Shown here: positions 36,601 to 48,343 of the stretch, one piece after another
How positions within the stretch are numbered: position 1 is the stretch's first letter
How the letters are laid out: the number at the start of each line of letters is the position of its first letter
DNA from: Ustilaginoidea virens
Taxonomy: Eukaryota; Ascomycota; Sordariomycetes; Hypocreales; Clavicipitaceae
Length of the DNA: 64,000 nt
Direction of reading: 5' to 3'
Assembly: GCF_000687475.1 (NCBI RefSeq)
Contig: NC_057318.1
Location: forward strand, 6,262,001 to 6,326,000
Made by a program: the position numbers and the translations under genes
Notes under the pieces: generated by a model
Told to the model about the DNA's origin: nothing
Databases searched by the model: none
What the model saw: only the letters and a program-made list of their open reading frames with translations

Positions 36601-36674
36601 TCGCCTTTAAGAGATTATACGAGGAAGTTAGGCTCTAATTATATATCGATATTCCTATAATTTAATACGATAAT
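33666..36674 (+). pseudogene. CopB B1 pol: integrase, RT, most of RNase H, broken
   Basis: This continues the protease frame after the LINE. The pre-integrase motif HMRFRHLGRD is at about 33978-34007 and the integrase core runs to about 34900. RT includes GYKARLCIHG (about 35540-35570), RALYGLQ (about 35785-35810) and the intact active site FFYIDDLIV (about 35905-35932). RNase H starts with VFSDASYTDD (about 36428-36457) and is cut at 36674 by A5 just after YDN. TAG/TAA codons interrupt it, and there appear to be some indels compared with B2 (for example near 34870-34920). The ATAAT at 36670-36674 is duplicated after A5. Confidence 0.83.
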
Positions 36675-37018
36675 TGTTGATATAAACTCGGGGTACCCAG
36701 TTGTATGTAGGGTTGCGCGCGTGGTATTGTGTACCGTGAGGTCACCGGTTAAAGGTATGATTACTTTTTTGATTATGACTGACTATCTAAAAGGAAAGAA
36801 AGGAAGCAAAAGAGGGTAATTACACGATGTGGCCTTTTTGTGCGTGCCGTGGTCACGTGCATTGGCGTAGTCGGGCCGGGCTGCCCGCGTGCCCTACCGG
36901 GCTCAGGGGTAAAGGGGCAAAAGGGGCCATATCGTATATACGGTAGTATGCGCGGCACATCCGTCGCAATATGCCTAATTGGTGCCCACTTAGGCACCTT
37001 GCGATAGCGATTCCGATA
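36675..37018 (-). repeat. 3' LTR of CopA A5
   Basis: 344 bp, with TGTTGATATAAACTCGGGG at 36675 and GCGATTCCGATA ending at 37018. It shares the CACGTG and GC-rich blocks with other copies. Confidence 0.92.
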
Positions 37019-37582
37019 CTAGCAGCTTCTCTTTTTATAGAAGCAAATATCGGAATTACTAGGATGTAAGGCGCACACATAGAAAAGAAAGTGCGGCGCG
37101 GTCTCGGCAGGTTATGCCGGCAATAATACTGTCGCGCCGCGCGGCCGGCATTATACCGTACAGCCGGTATGTTGAATATTGCAGCTAAAATAAAGGGGTA
37201 AAAAGGGGCGGTAGTAAACATAGGAAAAAAAACGGCCGTATTAAATACAATATTGAATATAGGAAAAATCCACATACTTGCCACCTATGATATTACCAAT
37301 ACCTTCTAAACGCAGTCAGATATTGACCGGCCTTTTTACCTATCCTTCTATACGTATAATAGCCCTATTTTAGTCGATGAAGGTCTTAAGGGCTTTATTT
37401 GGCATTCCTTTGGTTATTGCATCGGCGAGGTTATTATTCCTATTGATCTAGCGAATTTTATAGATTTTCTAGCGCTCGTATAATTATCGTAAGGCTATAA
37501 TATCTATTATAAGTCTCTTCTCTTTCGTAGTGCTTAGCTTAATAAGGCATTTATATAGCGAAAAAGAATCTATATATACTAC
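37019..37582 (-). pseudogene. CopA A5 3' UTR and C-terminal end of RNase H
   Basis: On the minus strand this has the end of RNase H (LIKLSTTKE-like, about 37500-37560) followed by the 3' UTR. The junction hairpin uses GCGATTCCGATA at the LTR edge and TATCGGAATTACT-like bases at about 37048-37060. The last five bases, ACTAC (37578-37582), are the left target duplication of Gyp. Confidence 0.78.
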
Positions 37583-37824
37583 TATTACGGGCACGGGCTA
37601 CGCCCGCGCCACAATGTGGCTAGGACTCGGGCTGCGCCTGCGACTAGCCTTAGGAGTATCGGCACGGGGTCACGAGGGCTCGCTAAGGACTCGGCCCGTA
37701 CTATATATAGGCATAAATAGGCTACTCAGAGGCCCCTATTCGGGCCCTCTCTCTTTCCTCCTTAGTCTATTTAATATATTTATTTAACGCCTATTCGCAG
37801 TAGCCCTAGGGCCAGTCCTTTATA
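37583..37824 (+). repeat. 5' LTR of Gyp
   Basis: 242 bp, starting TATTACGGGC (TG ancestor, G to A) and ending CCTTTATA (CA ancestor). The GC-rich first half gives a chance open frame (37530-37787) that recurs in the other LTR (44580-44810). CATAAATAGG near 37711 is a possible TATA element. Confidence 0.92.
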
Positions 37825-39110
37825 TTTAAATAGACTCTCTTAGCCTTGCTATTATAACCTCACATTATAGAGCCAATAATGCAGGCTATATAAGATATCG
37901 AAATGAGCATACCTAGAGAACTAAGTAGAAAGAACCCGAAGCTATAACGCCCCTAATGTAATATATATACCCGAGTAGAGCAGCTTACAGTAGGATTATA
38001 GTAGATAGAGGCATAGATGCAGACTAATACGCAGCACCTTGCTACTATTACCGCCTTACTATAGACCTTTCTTGCGAACTAGTTAAATAGCTCTTAAAAC
38101 GCTACCTAATTGGCTCCGGTCGTATAATAGAACGCCCCCCTCCCTACTGCTTAGGATACCTAGCTAAAGCGTAAGCCGATCCCAATAGGAGACCCCTTTA
38201 ATAGTAAAAAGGCTATATTTATAGCCTAGTAGACCTTTATATAATATAAGCTCGAGGTCGATAGGGAGTTTATTAGAGACAAGAAGACCTAATAGATATT
38301 TATCTTTTAGAACCTTTCGTCTATAGTCTAATTATAGGTCGCAGCCTTCTTTAAGAATAGTACGGCTTATAATTATAATATAATAAGGTTCTTTAAATAC
38401 CTTTAATATCTCTTTAAGGACTTATATCGGTAGGATTGCGCTATTACTAAGCTTAAGCACTTTTTATGCTAGGGCCTAAAGGAACCTTTTGCTGCCTTCT
38501 TCGTTCGATTTAAGGAAAAACTTATACTTATTAGCGGTCTCGGTTAGCCTAAGGAAATTAAACTAAAATACCTCCGATTAGCGCTTAATACTTATATAGC
38601 TAATAAGATTATCAGTCTTAAGGTCTCCTATCACGATTACTACTCGGCGGTAGATTACTACTAATAAATTATTATTAATATCGAGACTAGCCTAACTATT
38701 AACTATTAATCGGGCTCGGCCTATTCCCGACTAATATATACCTAGGATTCTAAGGGCGATATATAAATATTAGGCGTTAATAAGCTAGACTTAAAGGGTA
38801 ATTAGCGCGCTCTTAGGGCGATATAGGTCTCTAAAGAATAATATAAAGATTATAAGAAGAAAGGCCTTTACCTTTAGTATAGCTCTCCTAAGTATTAGAT
38901 ATTTATATATTACTTACTGCTAATAATCCGACCTAATATAGCTAAGGTGGCCTCGCTTGATTTATAAGTCGTAGAGGTTAAAAATAGCAATAAAGATTAA
39001 GAAAAAGAATAGCCTTTAAATTTAGTCTTATTAGAGGGCTTAAGATATATATATAGACCCCGGCCTAATTATAAAAGGAATTAGAGGAGATTATAGAATA
39101 AATAGATAGA
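37825..39110 (+). pseudogene. Gyp gag with zinc knuckle, broken
   Basis: The gag frame has QYKLEVDREF (about 38240-38275), a retrotransposon-gag core with DLYR, KHFLCQGLKEPFAAFFVRFKE-like (about 38455-38520) and YLRLALNTY, and a Cys-knuckle site near 38858-38910. That site reads GLYLQYSSPKYQ where GLCLRCGSPKHQ is expected, so Cys and His have become Tyr through TpA changes. Thus even the binding residues are gone. The start is uncertain, in the region 37870-37910. Confidence 0.75.
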
Positions 39111-42100
39111 TACCCCTTTTTAGTACTAATCTTATATAAATCCTATACCTTTATTAATATTTTGATCGACTTAGGATATAACTACTATAGCGCTATAAGC
39201 GAAAAAATAGTATAATAGTTAGGCTTCTAACCTATCCGCCTGCTATAATATAGGGAAATCGGAACGGCAGTAGATATTTAAAGCCGTTTAGGAGAATATA
39301 AGGTAATATATTCCTTTATTACCTATATCATCCGTATAGCGATCGATATCGATAGATAGCCATTTATAGTTATACTTTATATTATCCTAGGCCTTATATA
39401 TAATATTATCCTTAGGATGCCTTAAATAGAGCATTATAATATTATACTATAGGCGAAGCATTACTAATTGAAGATTAGATTAATAGGTAGCCTTATCGTT
39501 AAAGAATCGATAAGAAAATAATAGGGTCTAATTATAGTAAATATCCTTAGCTTAGTCTTCTATAGTATACTAAAGCAAGCGAAATGCTCTAGGGATTAAT
39601 TGACTTCCTTTATAGTAATAAGCTTATAGGAGATAATATATATTCTTTGTATTATGCTACTATTTTATTAAGACTCTATCTTATAATTATAGGAGCCGTA
39701 GGTACTCCTAATAGAATTATAGGAATTCGCCGACCTTTTCGATAAGGAGAAGGCTTTTAGTCTCCTTTTATACTAAGGTATATTAGACTATTATATCCAA
39801 CTTAAAAAGACTATAGATAGGAGCTAATTAGACTTACCTTAGGGCCTATTATATAATATACTATAAGATTAGTTACTTAAGGTTTAGAGATAAGTAATTA
39901 ACCTAATAGATAAAGGATAGATCTAAGCAAGCTTTTTATCGGTAGTAATATTAGTCTTATTAGCTAAGAAGGGGAATAGCAGGTGGCGGTTTTATATCGA
40001 CTACCAGGCCCTTAATAAGGTTATAGTTTAAAACTAATACCCCCTCCCTTTAATTAAGGAGACCTTACGATCCCTCTCTTAGGCGAAATAGTTTACTAAA
40101 GTCGATATATATATAGCGTTCTATAAGATATATATTGCAGAGGGCGATAAATATTTAACTGCATTCTATATATAATTCAGACTATTTAAATAGCTTATTA
40201 TACTATTTAGTCTAATTAGGGCCCTTACAACTTTTTAAAGATATATTAATAGGGCCTTAGGGAATACACTAGGAGACTTTATAACTGCCTACTTTAATAA
40301 TATTTTAATCTATACTAGGGGATTAAGGGCAGACTATATAGGGCGTATTAAGGAAGTCCTTCGACGATTACAAAAAGCCAGCTTAAATTTAGATCTTAAT
40401 AAATGCAACTTTACAGTAAAAGAGGTCTAGTACCTAAGATATATCGTAATGGCTAGAAAGGAAATCTATCTAGACCCTAAAAAGATTAAGGCTATTTAGA
40501 ATTAGGAAGTACTTACGAAATTAAAAGGCGTTTATAGTTTCCTTAGTTTTACTAATTTCTACCGCGATTTTATCCTAGATTTCTCCCGCCTTATCGACCC
40601 TTTAGTTAGGTTAATAAAGAAAGGGGTCCTATTCTAATAATTAGACAAAGAAAAGGCGGCATTCTAAGCACTTAAGCAATATTTTATATCGTCTTTGGTT
40701 CTCACCTAATAGGACCCTAATAAAGAGATGGTCCTTAAGGCAGATAGTTCTAATATGGCATTTAGTAGCTATTTATTATAAATCGGAGAGGATAATATAC
40801 TCTACCCTATTATATATTATTCCGCTCGCTTATTAAATACGGAATGAAATTATACTATATACGATAAGGAACTCTTTACTATTATCTCTTGCTTTAAGGT
40901 ATGGTTAGTAGAACTCTATTTAGTAGCCTCCCCCTTTACTATCTTTACCGATTATAAGAACCTAAAGTACTTCGCCTAGCTATAAGAAATATCCGAGCGA
41001 TAAGCCTAATAGGCTAAGACTCTAGTATTTTTTAACTTCCATCTTTAGTATAGGCCTAGGTTATAAGCCTAATGCCCTAATGCGCTTTCTTAGCGGGAAT
41101 AAAAGGCAGATAGGGTAGAGCTATAAATCGGCTAGATCTTAAAACCGCTATTTATTTTAGCTCTTGATATAGATAAAATAGAAAGTAAAAAAATACCGAT
41201 TTTAGCCCTAAAGACCACCCTACCCTATAGTTTATATATCTTCGCTAACTCCTACTTCTAAACTATTTAGGATTAAGCGATATTTAAAAATAATATATAT
41301 TAGGCCTAATAGATAGCAGTTGCGAATAGGGAACGACGATTTCTAGTAGAGGTAGTAATATAAGAATAAATTACTAATTATACCCTAAATGCATACGGCA
41401 TACTTTTTTACTAGGTATAGGTATAGCTCCTATCGTTTAAGCCCCTAACTATTATAGTAATCTAACGTTACTATAACTCACCTATTGCAGGCTACCTAGG
41501 AAAAAATACTACCTTTTAATTATTACGATAAGATTATCACTTTAATAATATATTATCTAAGGTAGTAAGATACGTTTGGAATTGCTAATACTATAGGGTA
41601 TATAAAAGCCGTTAATTACGCTAGGGCTTGCTATAACCGCTACTAATTGTAGACTGCTTTTAGTTGTAGATATCGGTCGATTTTATAACTGACCTTCCTG
41701 CCTGTAATACATCTAACCTACGATTCCTTATAGTGATAATAGACCGCCTATTAAAATATATCTAGCTAAAAGCTATATACTTAATAAAAGTAGAAGATTG
41801 CATAAAGCGGTTCTAATAGTACTAGTAGCACTTTTATAGTTTTCCTAAAGAGATTATTAGCGATTGAGGTTTAGATTAAGTAAGCTAATTTTAGTTTATA
41901 TTTTATAAATTAGCTGGGACCGAGCAACTTCTTTTTATAGTATACTATCCCTAAACCGATAGCGGTATAGAGCGAATAAACTAAAAGGTATAAGCCGTCC
42001 TCCGTATTATAGTTTCCTTTAATTAGTATAATTAGTGAAATTATCTTGCGGTATATTAACTCGCGTTAAATAACCGGATATTATCTATTATTGGGTTTAG

Positions 42101-42800
42101 CCTAAACTAGCTATTTAATAGGTTTAATATTCCGATTATCGCTTTGCCCCTAGAGGTAACCTTAAGCTTAATTACCCCAAAGGGGTATATGGCTCTCTTT
42201 CTTAGTAACCTTAAAGAGGGATAGGAATTAGCCTAAGCCGCTATTGCTTTTGTATAGTAACGATAGTAAGATACTATTAACCGTTTATAATGCCTAGCCG
42301 AATGCTTTTAAGTTAGCGATTAGGTATAGTTAAACCTTTAGAATATTAAAACGAACCGCCTATATAAAAAGCTCGATTGGGTCTCTATTAAATATACTAT
42401 CGTTACCATCCTATTATTACTTAATATCTAGCTTAATATCTTATAGGGCATCTATCCGGTTTTCTATATTAATCTAGTCGAATAGGCTACTTTTAATCTA
42501 CTACCTAATTAGGTAATAACTAATATACAACTTAGGCCTCTATTCGTCCTCCCCTAAGACTTTATAAACCTATATAAAGAATATAAGATTAAGGAGATAC
42601 TTACGGCAAAAAACGTATAAGGTTAAAGATAGAAATATAATATACTCGTAAAGTGGAAAGGGTACGACTTACCGATATAGGAACCCTTAGAAAACTTTAA
42701 GGATACTACTGCATAGGAAATATTTAAGGCTAAATGGGGGGATATTAGGACTTACGATAGGCCTAGCTGGGTCCCGAAATAGGGTCTATTAGACCGGTAA
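39110..42800 (+). pseudogene. Gyp pol: protease, RT, RNase H, integrase, chromodomain, broken
   Basis: Protease shows ILIDLGYNYY (about 39150-39180; Asp kept, Ser of DSG lost). RT runs about 39840-40430 with YPLPLIKETL (about 40045) and the active site FNNILIYT (about 40290-40315; two Asp read Asn). RNase H includes YDKELFTII and FTDYKNLKYFA (about 40935-40980). Integrase has a damaged HHCC finger ending WNCQYCRVYKS (about 41575-41610), VDFITDLP (about 41670-41693), ISDQGLDQVSQF (Q now stop, about 41860-41890) and GIERINQKVQAVL (about 41962-42000). A chromodomain closes the frame (about 42575-42745): EYKIKEILTAK, YNILVKWKGYD and LENFKDT. Chromodomains guide such elements to marked chromatin. 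Confidence 0.86.
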
Positions 42801-44548
42801 ATAACGCCGAACGCCTATTATTATAAAAAAAAAAATATAATATAATAAACTAAACCAGGGCCGATATAGGCTTAACCTTAATACGCCCCTTTTTAGGGCT
42901 ACTCTCTATCTCCCTAAGCCTCCTCTTATTCCTACGGCGGCGTATAGGCTAATAGTAGCGGGGGTTCTCATAGGGTAGGGCGCGTATATAGGCTATATAT
43001 CAGATAGGGATAATTCCCTATATGTCTACGATGTGATGGAATCTGCAGGATATTATAAGGCGAATACAGTAGGGGCGCACTAAGAGACGATAAGACCCCT
43101 TAATAAGATAGGGCCGGATAATATAGTATCTGCGGCAGCGGCTGCGATAAAGACGGCGAGGGCATAGGGGGCTATAGAGCGGGGTCTGCCTGCTATTGTA
43201 GGGGTTATACTAGATAACCTTATGCTAGCGGCGGCAGAGCCTCTGCGTAATACCAGCCGCCTTAGTTATATAATAGTTCCCCATTTATATAATACGCGGG
43301 GAGGGCGGGCCGAGATAGGGGCAGGGGTAGTTAGGGATATTAAGCTCTAACCTAGTATTACTCTATCCTGGTATAATATTCCCGGGCTTCTATTTATATC
43401 TCCCTTATAATATTTAAAATAGGAGCGAGATCTATAATAGACCTAGCCTAGCGCCGTAAGGGCGTTAACGCCGTAGATGCGGCAGAAACTATACCGGTAG
43501 CATCTTTTGGCCCGAACGCTAAACGCGGGGCGCTAGGGGCCACCTGCTCGGCAGCAAAAGCACGACGGCCCTCCCCTCCTTTACTGCTTTAATCTGGCTA
43601 CGTAAGATGCGTCGTAGTGTGGGGTTCCCCGCGAGACGCTGATTAAGCTATATACAGGATGCGTGAGAATTAGCGCAGCTTTTACACCCCTTAGCTCTCC
43701 CGTAACGCTTATATACAGGCAATTCTCCGGTCGATTATATACACTTAGTATATCTATTATATAGAAACTCTTTGTCCTTTATATACTGATACTCTTTATC
43801 TAAGGAGTCCCCCTTTAGAAGATAGTCGCTAGCAGTATGGCATGGCTTCTAGGGACGAGTAGGGCTCGATCCCTCCCTAATAGGGGTACTTTTAGCGGCG
43901 GATAAGGATATATTTAGGCTCTAAATAGGATCAGCACGAGACGCTCGCGATAGAGGTAGGGACTTAAGACTTACTAATAGGCTTTACGATAGGCTAGACC
44001 GGGTCTCACTATAAAAGGAGTTAGCAGCCGGTTACAATAGAGATAGAATTCGGTAAGGAATACTAACGCAAGCAGGATAGAAATAATACTTTAACCGATT
44101 AGCATATAATACAGGCTTAATATAGGATAAAACTTATAACGATAGGGACCTTCGATGCTTATTAATAGCCTTAATAAGAAGAAGGGAAGAAGGAAAAGAG
44201 CCCTAATAAGGAAAAATAAAGACTATAAGGAGATTTCCAGCCGGCAGCTAGCGAAAATTTTTTTATAACATTCCTAGCTGTATCGGTCAACCTCTAGCTA
44301 GTAGCGCGATAACGAACTTTTATGCGCTTCTACTATACTATTCCCAATTGATGACTATATAACTCCTATTAATTGTATAGCTATATCCGCTATAGTTATA
44401 GACGAATCCTTTCTATACCCGGCAATTAGCCTATATACGGATTTGAGGATATTGCGATATAGTAATCGGCGATGTGATTGGTCTTTAGCGGAGGATTGAT
44501 TGATGATAGAAGGCGATTTTTCCGACTCTAAGGCGGAGAAGGGGGGTA
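42801..44548 (+). other. Gyp extra region between chromodomain and 3' LTR, with possible extra reading frame
   Basis: This stretch of about 1.75 kb lies where most elements have only a short UTR. One frame from ATG 43036 runs about 135 codons to the region of 43430 with few interruptions (TAA at 43081, TAG near 43168). It includes IVSAAAAAIKTARA and IVGVILDNLMLAAAEPLRNTS, an Ala-rich, helical-looking sequence. A second, charged stretch at about 43930-44210 (DRLDRVSLQKELAAGYNRDR) could be another piece. I recognise neither. The composition is less RIP-biased at 43440-43700 (GC-rich). The polypurine tract is at 44536-44546. Confidence 0.45.
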
Positions 44549-44790
44549 TATTACGGGCTCGGGCTACGCCCGCGCTATAATGTGGCTAGGACTCGGGCTG
44601 TGCCTGCGATTAGCCTTAGGAGTATCGGCATGGGGTTACGAGGGCTCGCTAAGGATTTGGCCCGTGCTATGTATGGGCATAAATAGGCTACTTAGAGGCC
44701 CCTATTCGGGCCCTCTCTCTTTCCTCCTTAGTCTATTTAATATATTTATTCGACGCCTATTTGCAGTAGTCCTAGGGCCAGTCCTTTACA
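44549..44790 (+). repeat. 3' LTR of Gyp
   Basis: This 242-bp match to 37583-37824 ends CCTTTACA and is followed by the target duplication ACTAC (44791-44795). Confidence 0.93.
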
Positions 44791-44814
44791 ACTACTATAG
44801 AAATCTTTAGTAGT
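44791..44814 (-). pseudogene. CopA A5 remnant between Gyp and A6
   Basis: A 24-bp sliver of A5 RNase H aligns with 736-756 of A1 (TATAGGGATCTTCGG region). It carries the right duplication of Gyp (ACTAC) and the left one of A6 (GTAGT, 44810-44814). Confidence 0.85.
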
Positions 44815-45159
44815 TGTCGGAATCGCTGTCGCAAGGTGCCCAATTGGGCACTAATTGGGCATATTACGACGAATATACCGCGCACACCCGTTACACACGA
44901 TATGGCCACTTTTGCCCCTATGCCCTTAAGCCCGGTAGGGCATGCGGGCAGTCCGGCCCGACCGCGCCAAAGCACGTGACTACGGCACGCACAAAAAGGC
45001 CACATTGTGTAATTACTCTTTTACTTCCTTTTTTTCCTCTTAGTTAGTTATAATTATAATCAAAGAAGTAATCATACCTTTGACCGGTGACCTTACGGTA
45101 CTTAATACCACGCGTGCAACCCTACGTATAACTGGGTACCCCTTAATGTGATACCAACA
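44815..45159 (+). repeat. 5' LTR of CopA A6
   Basis: It starts TGTCGGAATCGC and ends GTGATACCAACA. The following bases extend the terminal CA into the perfect palindrome CACTAATTAGTG (45158-45169). Confidence 0.93.
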
Positions 45160-45690
45160 CTAATTAGTGAAGTTAAAGTTCACTTTATAGATTAGCTAGG
45201 AATAGCAAAAAGAGACGATTTAAACAGGTCGTGCTAATAAGGAATGTAATCTAGCCTATTCCGAAGAACGGCTATAGATATTACGAACTAAGGGATAAAT
45301 TGATTATATCTAACCTTCCCTACTCGTCTATCACGAGGAATAACCGCTAATATTATACTAATTAATAGTATTAGTTAGTAACGATCGCTAAATATCACGA
45401 TATCTTTAGTTATGCTAGGATATATATAGCGCTAAAGATCTATCGTGATACTATTAGCAGGTATAAACGTAAGTTCTTACGCAAGCGACTTAGAACCTTA
45501 ACGGTAAAGGACCTATTTACCGATATATAGTTAAATAAGCAATTGGAATGCCTATAATATCCTGCCTGACTATTGCTTCCTTCCTTCTTTTCTTCCTTTA
45601 CTAATTACAACCTTTTTTTTATTAATTACTTCCTTCTTTCCTCTACTAATTACTACTTTCCTTTATTAGTTATTTCCTTATAATACCTAC
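45160..45690 (+). other. CopA A6 5' leader
   Basis: This is a non-coding leader with a C/T-rich tract (about 45570-45690), homologous to 11095-11640. The primer-binding site position holds CTAATTAGTGAAG, not an evident tRNA complement. Confidence 0.6.
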
Positions 45691-48343
45691 ACCTCGCTCT
45701 CTATCACACACGCCTACCCCTATCAATATTACGATAGATATATTACTACCCGAAAAGCTTAGGTCTCACGCTAAGGTCATCACAGAGGACTGGGCTAATA
45801 CAATAGAACAAATTAACCCTACTAATATTACGGATAAATAATTATATAATTGGATCGCCTACCTTATTAATAACTACGCAATAGGTAATAAGAAGGATGA
45901 TGATTTATAGGAATAATTCCGTAAAGATTATAATAAGTGGACCGAGGAGCTATTCAGCCGTATCAATAAACGGCTCCTATGGGAATTCCGAATAATACTA
46001 CGGGAATAAAGGGTATATATTAGAAGTATAGGGTCATTAATAGTTAAGACCCTTACCTACTGCCTCCAATAAGAGAATATACCTAAATAGCCTTAAGAAG
46101 AAATAGATCTCTAATTTGTATATAAGACCTTTATCTTTTAGTTAAACCTAGATAGGGAATAATCAGTCCTTACTATTTATACTAAACGGGAGATGCAAAT
46201 GAACTAGGATACCCCCTCTATTATAAGCTTAAGGAATTTACTTCCTGCTATAATTATTCGAATACCCTTACGGATACTATTATGAATACCATTACGAATA
46301 CCCTCGCGATTACCTTTGCGAAGACCTTTATAAGCCTTTTCGATCCCTAGGGACTTTATAATACTAACGGCATAACAACCCCTTATCCCTCTATCTATAT
46401 TAAAAAAGGCCCCTATTCCTACCGAAGAAGAAAGGGGCCGGCCGCTATAATAGAAAGGGAAAGCGCCTATTTATAGGCCGCTATTTAAAATAGGGGAAAG
46501 CTCCCGATAATAGCAATATTCAACGGACGATAACTATAGCCCGACCGACTAAATACTTTATCCTAGGGGTTATACCCCTAGCCGAGCTAGCTAAGGCGGC
46601 TATCCTAATGCCCCTCGGAATCATAGTATACCCATAAGGACTAGAGGTCAGGTTATAGGCGCTAATAATATGCTTCAATCAATAGAGAGCGCTAATAGTA
46701 ACACCCTCGAAGTTGCTAGCGATACCCTCCAAGCCACCAATATCAATATTCCCCAATATACTGCTACCAGCGGCACCGGGTAAGCCCCTAATATTAATAA
46801 AATAGTTGCCCCTAATGCTAGATATCACAAATCATAGTATCGCAGCTATAACCTATAGGCCTCGATGCCTTAACTATAGGCTTAAATGCCTCAACTATAG
46901 GCTCAAATGCCTTAACCACCGGCTCTAATACCTCACCCGATAATGCTAAAGATAGGTATAGCACCGGACCCCTCCCGGCACTATCGGCCTACCTAGGCCG
47001 ATGAACGGACCGTTTTAATAGGAAGACCGGTAAACCTAGACCGACCCGGGTTATAAGATAACCCAGCTAGAGATCCCGCCAGCCTACCGTAAGGCTACCG
47101 ATAAGCTGTTCTAGAATACCCTCCGGAATAATAATACTACTAAGAAGATCATACCCGAAGAGCCTACGCAGAGGCCGGGTTTAACGATATTTCAAAAAAG
47201 ATATTTGACCTCTTATATAGCTATCGTATAGAGGATAGATATAGCGGCAAAATAGATGACTTCTTTATACTAAAGGTAGTATCCTTTAAGAGTAAATGCC
47301 GCCTTCTAGGACTGCCCGATTATATATTCGCTAAAGCTTTTTAAATTATACTAATCGGCAATACTAAGACATACTACTTCGATAATATTAAACGCATTCG
47401 TAATACCCTTACTTTTGATAATATAGTCCGCAAAGTTAAGAGCCATTTCGAGAATAAGAGTATAAAGCAATTCTATTTGCACCATTAGAATAGAATAACG
47501 CTCTAATCAACTATCGCGAAATATCCCGATAAATTAAAGCTAGAATGCCTTAACATCCTACTAGAGGAACTTTAGCGCCTATATTGTGGTCTTTTTCCCC
47601 CCTTTATAGCTGATATAAAGCTTTACCGGCAAATGCTTAATGCTATAAGGGATACCCCTAAGTATAGCCAGGCTATATATCGTCATGCCTCTATATTCGA
47701 AGGCCTCGCCGCTAACCTACGGCGATCCCTTTCAATCTATAAGACTACCCATATAACTTAATAGCATCAATTCCTTTAATAATAGCCGCCTTAATAATAT
47801 TAAGATATTAAAGATATTAATGATAATATAGCGTTATTTATAGATCGTAGATATAGTCAATCCCGCCCTTAACGCCGCTTTAGCCTATAGCAGCAGCAAT
47901 ATCAACGGCAATAATAGAATCGCGCCCTTCCAGCTAGGCCCTATTAAAAATATTACTTCATTTATAATAAATCAGGATATTAGTTATCCAACTATACTGC
48001 CTAAGAATAATAAGAATTAAAAGCACGATAGCTGAAGAACCGTTCTAACCGTACCGCCCCTAATAATAAGAAATTCTATATTTTCCTATAGGAATACGAA
48101 GGGACCGCTAACTAAGCCCTTAAAGATGCCGATTTTGATGATATTATTAAAGATATTAAAGTCATAATAGTAGGGGTTATATATTGGGATATAGAGGACG
48201 CTATCGCACCATAATTTATAGCTACTTAGTATTTCTTAGCCCCTATGTAAATAGAACCGTTACCTTTTTTATCTATCGAGATATTATAAGCCCTATAGGA
48301 TAAATCGTGCCGATATGCCTTCCTATAGATTGACCCTTTCCGA
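45690..48343 (+). pseudogene. CopA A6 gag, broken
   Basis: Blocks are as in A4: LPEKLRSHAKVITEDWANTIE (45743-45806), YAIGNKKDDD, LLGLPDYIFAKAF (about 47310-47345), and VKSHFENKS (about 47440-47465). The zinc-knuckle region near 47970 is more decayed than in A1 or A4 (first Cys codons TpA-changed). The start codon is unclear; an initial region near 45700 has no in-frame ATG that I can favour. Confidence 0.76.

Larger units (their letters stand above)
37583..44790 (+). mobile_element. Gyp: Ty3/gypsy LTR retrotransposon with chromodomain
   Basis: The element is 7208 bp with two 242-bp LTRs and a perfect ACTAC target duplication (37578-37582 and 44791-44795). Gag, protease, RT, RNase H, integrase and a chromodomain follow on the plus strand, the Ty3/gypsy order, as in fungal chromoviruses. 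AGAAGGGGGG before the 3' LTR is the polypurine tract. The LTRs differ at roughly 18 positions, more than those of C3. About 1.7 kb between the chromodomain and 3' LTR is unusual and is listed separately. Confidence 0.93.

Noticed and set aside
37530..37810. Open frames of 76-85 codons over the Gyp LTRs
   Set aside because: The same translation occurs in both LTRs (37530-37787 and 44580-44810) and runs off the LTR edges in the first copy.
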